8,959 nt of DNA from Nitrospirota bacterium (GTDB taxonomy: Bacteria > Nitrospirota > Nitrospiria > SBBL01 > Manganitrophaceae): assembly GCA_023248505.1 (NCBI GenBank), contig JAHFEM010000044.1, positions 1 to 8,959 of the forward strand. The letters are read 5' to 3'. The position numbers and the translations under genes were made by a program. A model generated the notes under the pieces. It saw only the letters and a list, made by a program, of their open reading frames with translations, searched no databases and was not told the DNA's origin. Below are positions 5,546-8,959 of this stretch, one piece after another. Position 1 is the first letter of the stretch. Each line of letters starts with the position of its first letter.

Positions 5546-6889
5546 ATGGAATACATTCCGAAGACGGCGGCGGAAGAGACCGCCATGCTCGAGGCGATCG
5601 GCGTTTCCTCATTCGATCAACTCTTAGAGATTCCCGCCCCCCTGCGGCTGAATCGGCCGCTCGATCTTCCCCCTCCCCTCTCGCAGATGGAGTTGCGGCG
5701 GGCGCTTTTGGAGATCAGCCGAAAAAATCTCGACACCGCCACCGCCCTCTCCTTTCTCGGCGGGGGGAGTTATGATCACTTTGTTCCGAGCACCGTGGGA
5801 CACGTCCTCTCCAAGTCGGAGTTCTACACCTCTTACACCCCCTATCAGGCCGAAATGAGCCAAGGGCTCCTCCAGACCATTTATGAATACCAAACGATGA
5901 TCTGCCAGTTGACCGGCATGGAGGTCTCCAACGCCTCGGTCTATGACGGCGCTTCGGCGCTGGCGGAAGGGGCTTTGATGGCGATGCGGGTCACCAAACG
6001 GCACAAGGTGGTGGTCGCCCGGACGGTTCACCCGCACTATCGTCAGGTGGTGAAGACCTACCTTTCCGGCCTCCCTTCGGCCAAGCTGAAGGAGATCCCG
6101 TTCGAAGCAGGGACGACCTCGCTTGATCGGCTCGGAGAATTGATCGACGATCAGACCGCCGCCGTTCTGATTCAACACCCGAATTTCTTCGGGCAGTTGG
6201 AGGAGATCGAAGCGATCGAACAGCGGGCCCATGCACGCGGAGCGCTCCTGGTGATGGCGGTCGATCCGATCTCCCTCGGCGTTCTGAAGACCCCGGGTGA
6301 ATTCAATGCCGATATTGCCGTCGGCGAGGGACAACCGTTGGGAAACGCCATCAGCTACGGCGGCCCCTACGTCGGCTTCTTCGCCACCCGGCGCGAGTTC
6401 ATCCGCCAGATGCCGGGGCGGGTGGTCGGCGCGACCACCGACGGGCAAGGGCGGCCCGGCTTCTGCCTCACCCTCCAAACGCGAGAGCAGCATATCCGCC
6501 GGGAGCGGGCCACCTCGAATATCTGCACCAATCAGGCGTTGAATGCGCTCGCCGCGGCGGTCTATCTCGCCACCGTCGGGAAGGAAGGTCTTCGCGAGGT
6601 CGCGATGCTCTGCCTCGCCAAATCGCACGCGGCACAGGAGAAGATCGCCGCGATTCCCGGCTTTCGTGTTCCCTTCACGGCTCCCTTCTTTAAGGAGTTT
6701 GTGGTCCAACTCCCGGCCCCGGCCTCCCGCGTCCTCAAAAAGGCGCGCCGCGCCGGAATCCTGGCCGGTATCGATCTGGGCGATTATTACCGTGAATTGA
6801 AGAACCATCTCCTGGTCTGTGTCACCGAGAAGCACCATGCAGAAGATGCGGACCGGCTGGTGCAACAACTCCGATTATTCAAAGCGTGA
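5546..6889 (+). CDS. gcvPA: Glycine dehydrogenase (decarboxylating) subunit 1, GcvPA
   Basis: This is the N-terminal half of the two-subunit P protein, which with GcvPB forms the PLP enzyme that decarboxylates glycine onto lipoyl-GcvH. It has 447 residues, the standard GcvPA length, beginning MEYIPKTAAEETAMLEAIGV. Markers are FLGGGSYDHFVPSTVGHVLSKSEFYTSYTPYQAEMSQG, the segment around NASVYDGASALAEG, HPNFFGQLEEIE, GEGQPLGNAISYGGPYVGFFATR, and GRVVGATTDGQGRPGFCLTLQTREQHIRRERATSNICTN. The ATG at 5546 is chosen because CGGAGG (5536-5541) precedes it by 4 bases and it matches the family start; an ATG at 5531 overlaps that site. GcvPA lacks the PLP lysine, which is on GcvPB. It follows gcvT by 24 bases and precedes the peptidase gene by 4, so it is clearly part of one transcript. 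Confidence 0.97.
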   Translation: MEYIPKTAAEETAMLEAIGVSSFDQLLEIPAPLRLNRPLDLPPPLSQMELRRALLEISRKNLDTATALSFLGGGSYDHFVPSTVGHVLSKSEFYTSYTPYQAEMSQGLLQTIYEYQTMICQLTGMEVSNASVYDGASALAEGALMAMRVTKRHKVVVARTVHPHYRQVVKTYLSGLPSAKLKEIPFEAGTTSLDRLGELIDDQTAAVLIQHPNFFGQLEEIEAIEQRAHARGALLVMAVDPISLGVLKTPGEFNADIAVGEGQPLGNAISYGGPYVGFFATRREFIRQMPGRVVGATTDGQGRPGFCLTLQTREQHIRRERATSNICTNQALNALAAAVYLATVGKEGLREVAMLCLAKSHAAQEKIAAIPGFRVPFTAPFFKEFVVQLPAPASRVLKKARRAGILAGIDLGDYYRELKNHLLVCVTEKHHAEDADRLVQQLRLFKA

Positions 6890-6893
6890 GAAT

Positions 6894-7835
6894 ATGAGCG
6901 AAAGCAGGGCACGCGCCTCCGCGGAGCAGCAGGCTCTTGTTGCATCGCAGATTGCGCAGATTACCGAAGAGCGGATTTTAGCGCACCTTGAACGGCTGGT
7001 GGGGATTAAACACCCGGTCGCGGCGCCGGAGGCGCTGCAGGCGGGGGCCGATTATATCTTGGCGCAGATGAAATCGTTCGGCCTCGATCCCCTCGAAGAG
7101 GCAATCGAGGGGGAGCGAAACGAGCGGTTCGTCAATTTGATCGGACGCGAAAGCGGCAGCCGAGTCGGGAAGAAAATCTTGGTGATCGGCGCCCACTACG
7201 ATACGGTTTCGGAATCGCCCGGCGCCGACGACAATGCCAGCGGTCTCGCGGCATTGTTGGAGGCGGCGCGGATTCTCGCGCCGCTGCGCGGCAAGTTGAC
7301 GCCGCAATTTGTCGCCTTCTCCTTGGAGGAGGAGGGCTTCTTGGGAAGCGATCACTACGCGCGGCAGGTTCGCCGGAACAAGGTCCCGCTGTGGGGAGCG
7401 ATTATTCTCGAATGCGTCGGCTACACCGATGCGCGGCCCGGATCGCAGAGCGCGCCGCCCGGCCTTCCGATTAAACTGCCGGATCGAGGGGATTTCATCG
7501 GCCTCGTCGGCAATGCCGGCGCGGAGCCGATTCAAAAGGCATACGAAGTGGCCGTATCGACCTACTGTCCGGAGCTCCCCTGCGTCAGCTTTTTGGTTCC
7601 CGGCAAGGGAGAGGCCCTTCCCGACACGCGCCGCTCGGACCACGTGCCGTTTTGGGATCGCGGTTACCGCGCGGTGATGCTGACCGACACCGCCGATTTC
7701 AGAAATCCGAATTACCACAAGAAAAGCGATTTATTGAAGACGCTCGATCTCCCCTTTATCACCCGGGTCGCGCGGTCGCTGGCGGCGGCCGTGATCGATT
7801 TGGCCGAGCTGAAAGAGACGAACACGGAATCGTGA
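6894..7835 (+). CDS. M28-family zinc metallopeptidase (aminopeptidase type)
   Basis: The 313-residue product has the two-zinc peptidase fold of family M28. Visible are GAHYDTV (99-105, ligand H101 and catalytic-support D103), PGADDNASG (109-117, bridging Asp), FSLEEEGFLGS (142-152, general base and ligand Glu pair 145/146), LECVGY (172-177, ligand E173) and FRNPNYHKKSD (269-279, ligand H275). The essential positions therefore look intact. No signal peptide or membrane segment is present, so it should act in the cytoplasm on peptides, though M28 members can also act on non-peptide amides. The start at 6894 lies 4 bases after the gcvPA stop and lacks a strong ribosome site, suggesting coupled translation. 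Its place between gcvPA and gcvPB is unusual and its physiological substrate is unknown. An aminopeptidase supplying free amino acids, glycine included, would fit but is only inferred. Confidence 0.88.
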   Translation: MSESRARASAEQQALVASQIAQITEERILAHLERLVGIKHPVAAPEALQAGADYILAQMKSFGLDPLEEAIEGERNERFVNLIGRESGSRVGKKILVIGAHYDTVSESPGADDNASGLAALLEAARILAPLRGKLTPQFVAFSLEEEGFLGSDHYARQVRRNKVPLWGAIILECVGYTDARPGSQSAPPGLPIKLPDRGDFIGLVGNAGAEPIQKAYEVAVSTYCPELPCVSFLVPGKGEALPDTRRSDHVPFWDRGYRAVMLTDTADFRNPNYHKKSDLLKTLDLPFITRVARSLAAAVIDLAELKETNTES

Positions 7836-7882
7836 GACGCGCCGACGCGCGCCGCGCTGATTCCCTTTTGACCGAAGGGCCG

Positions 7883-8410
7883 ATGGTGGCGAAGGAAATC
7901 TACCGGGGAAAAACGGTTCACCTCCTGCTGGAGCCGGTCGCTCTGCCGAACGGAAAGACGATGGAGCTGGAGATTGTCCGGCATCCGGGCGCCGCGGCGG
8001 TCGTTCCGTTGAAGGAGGACGGCAAGGTCATCCTGATCTACCAGTACCGTCATGCCGCCGGAGGTTACATTTATGAGATCCCGGCGGGAAAACGCTCGGA
8101 GGGAGAGGCCCCCGAGACGTGCGCGGCGCGGGAGCTCGAAGAGGAGATCGGCTTCCGGGCCGGTACGCTGGAGAAGCTGACGACGATCTTCACCGCGCCC
8201 GGCTTCTGCGACGAGCAGATCCATCTCTACCTCGGGACCGGCCTCGTCCACTGCGGCCAACAACTCGGGGAAGACGAAGTGCTGCAGGTCATCGAGATGC
8301 CGTTTGAAGAGGCGATGAACCGGATCGAAGATCAAACCATCCGAGACGCAAAAAGCATCGTCGCGCTGGGACTGGCGTACGGGCGGGCGAAAAAACGGGG
8401 CTGGATTTGA
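7883..8410 (+). CDS. NUDIX hydrolase, ADP-ribose pyrophosphatase type
   Basis: This 175-residue protein carries a perfect NUDIX box, G-x5-E-x7-RELEEEIGF, at residues 69-91, which binds metal and hydrolyses nucleoside diphosphates linked to another group. The APGF segment at 105-108 places a proline 15 residues after the box, a mark of ADP-ribose pyrophosphatases, and EQIHLYL follows as in that group. The N-terminal part (IYRGKTVHLLLEPVALPNGKTMELEIVRHPGAAAVVPL) also matches the ADP-ribose pyrophosphatase layout. The chosen ATG follows GAAGGG by 3 bases. A GTG at 7832 overlapping the peptidase stop would add 17 residues rich in Arg and Ala and is less likely. The gene lies 47 bases after the peptidase gene and in the same direction. 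The exact substrate is not proven by motif alone. Confidence 0.9.
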   Translation: MVAKEIYRGKTVHLLLEPVALPNGKTMELEIVRHPGAAAVVPLKEDGKVILIYQYRHAAGGYIYEIPAGKRSEGEAPETCAARELEEEIGFRAGTLEKLTTIFTAPGFCDEQIHLYLGTGLVHCGQQLGEDEVLQVIEMPFEEAMNRIEDQTIRDAKSIVALGLAYGRAKKRGWI

Positions 8411-8420
8411 AAGATTAATA

Positions 8421-8472
8421 ACGTTAGGCATAAGGGGTCAGGTAAAAAGCTTTTACGCCTCATGCCTAACGT
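8421..8472. repeat. Inverted heptad-repeat hairpin between the NUDIX gene and gcvPB
   Basis: Arms at 8421-8435 and 8458-8472 pair over 15 positions with one mismatch (A8432 against C8461). The outer 11 bases acgttaggcat/atgcctaacgt are perfect. An inner stem gtaaaa-agc-ttttac (8442-8456) caps the structure. The units are seven bases long: CGTTAGG, CATAAGG, GGTCAGG on the left, and CCTCATG, CCTAACG on the right. No proper T-tract follows (tattttcatt), so it is more likely an intercistronic repeat or mRNA-stabilising hairpin than a terminator. Confidence 0.7.
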
Positions 8473-8500
8473 ATTTTCATTATTGAGGGAGGAAACATAG

Positions 8501-8959
8501 GTGCCAGAGAAGCTTATTTTCGAAAAGAGTGTTCCGGGACGGAGAGGAGCCACCTTTCCGACCGAGGGGCTGCAAGGGTTTTCGATCGATCAGCTCTTGC
8601 CGAAAAAACACCAACGTCAGCTCTCCCTTCCGTTGCCGGAGGTGAGTGAAAACGAGTTGATGCGGCACTACACCCGTCTCTCGCACGAGAACTACGGCGT
8701 CGACACCGGCTTCTACCCGCTCGGCTCCTGCACGATGAAGTACAACCCGAAGATCAATGAGGATGTCGCCCGGTTCCCCGGCTTCGCGCAGATTCATCCC
8801 CTTCAGCCGATCGAAACGGTCCAAGGCGCGCTGGAGCTGCTGTATGGTCTCGAAAAGATCCTCGCGGAGATCGCCGGGATGGCGCGGGTCTCGCTTCAAC
8901 CGGTGGCGGGGGCGCAGGGGGAATTGACCGGCATGTTGATTGCCCGGGCCTACCACCGG
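8501..8959 (+). CDS. gcvPB: Glycine dehydrogenase (decarboxylating) subunit 2, GcvPB, N-terminal part
   Basis: This gene starts at GTG 8501 and is open to the right edge: 153 codons, the rest outside the window. GcvPB is the PLP-carrying half of the two-subunit P protein. The visible part has the family start [15 protein letters not shown], then [51 protein letters not shown] (about residues 46-96), [17 protein letters not shown] and the [17 protein letters not shown] segment at the edge. The PLP lysine lies further on and is not visible. The GTG start is supported by a strong GGGAGG (8487-8492) 8 bases upstream and by the exact family N-terminus; no ATG fits. It is separated from gcvPA by about 1.6 kb holding the peptidase and NUDIX genes, while in most genomes the two halves are adjacent. 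A hairpin repeat lies just upstream and could adjust its level relative to gcvPA. Confidence 0.95.
   Translation, partial: MPEKLIFEKSVPGRRGATFPTEGLQGFSIDQLLPKKHQRQLSLPLPEVSENELMRHYTRLSHENYGVDTGFYPLGSCTMKYNPKINEDVARFPGFAQIHPLQPIETVQGALELLYGLEKILAEIAGMARVSLQPVAGAQGELTGMLIARAYHR

Noticed and set aside
5624..6868. Long minus-strand open frame opposite gcvPA
   Set aside because: Antisense shadow of an unmistakable gcvPA; low-complexity composition with many His, Arg and Asp and no recognisable domain.
8421..8485. Rho-independent terminator after the NUDIX gene
   Set aside because: The stem is followed by tattttcatt and not a T-run, and the downstream gcvPB belongs functionally to the same operon.

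Overview
The window is a GC-rich bacterial segment with two divergent gene blocks and a regulatory gap of about 500 bases between them. The gene set is a urea porin, UreD and UrtA on one side, and a two-subunit (GcvPA/GcvPB) glycine decarboxylase on the other. This recalls urea-using Nitrospirota such as nitrite oxidisers. That placement is inferred from gene content and family resemblance, not tested by a search.

Minus-strand block (1-2261, read right to left): an outer-membrane beta-barrel porin of the OprP/amide-urea porin type, then urease accessory protein UreD 18 bases later, then the first 65 codons of UrtA, the urea ABC transporter binding protein, which runs off the left edge. Together they look like the head of a urea uptake and urease operon: the porin admits urea to the periplasm, UrtA binds it there, and UreD helps load nickel into urease. 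As written, ureD is frameshifted in a run of nine A/T bases (361-369). The -1 frame restores the expected UreD C-terminus, and the shift falls on a U UUU UUA heptamer.

Intergenic region (2262-2777): on the minus strand, a strong intrinsic terminator with a T8 tract (2327-2365) lies inside the 5' leader of the porin, about 65 bases before its start codon. Its 5' arm can instead form an alternative hairpin, so it looks like an attenuator. A pair of 9-bp direct repeats 21 bp apart (2453-2482) lies further upstream. A weak promoter candidate for the plus-strand genes is also present.

Plus-strand block (2778-8959): livG, livF, gcvT, gcvPA, an M28 metallopeptidase, a NUDIX ADP-ribose pyrophosphatase and the 5' part of gcvPB (GTG start at 8501, running off the right edge). 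All are co-directional and mostly tightly spaced. GcvT and GcvPA/PB are the T and P proteins of the glycine cleavage system. gcvH is absent from its usual place between gcvT and gcvPA, and the two P-protein halves are separated by the peptidase and NUDIX genes. LivG/LivF are the ATPases of a branched-chain amino-acid-type ABC transporter with no permease or binding-protein gene beside them.

Two intercistronic gaps in the plus block (3572-3676 and 8421-8472) hold inverted repeats, each built of degenerate seven-base units. They look like two members of a heptad-based class of small repeat. No rRNA, tRNA, CRISPR array, transposase or phage gene was seen.
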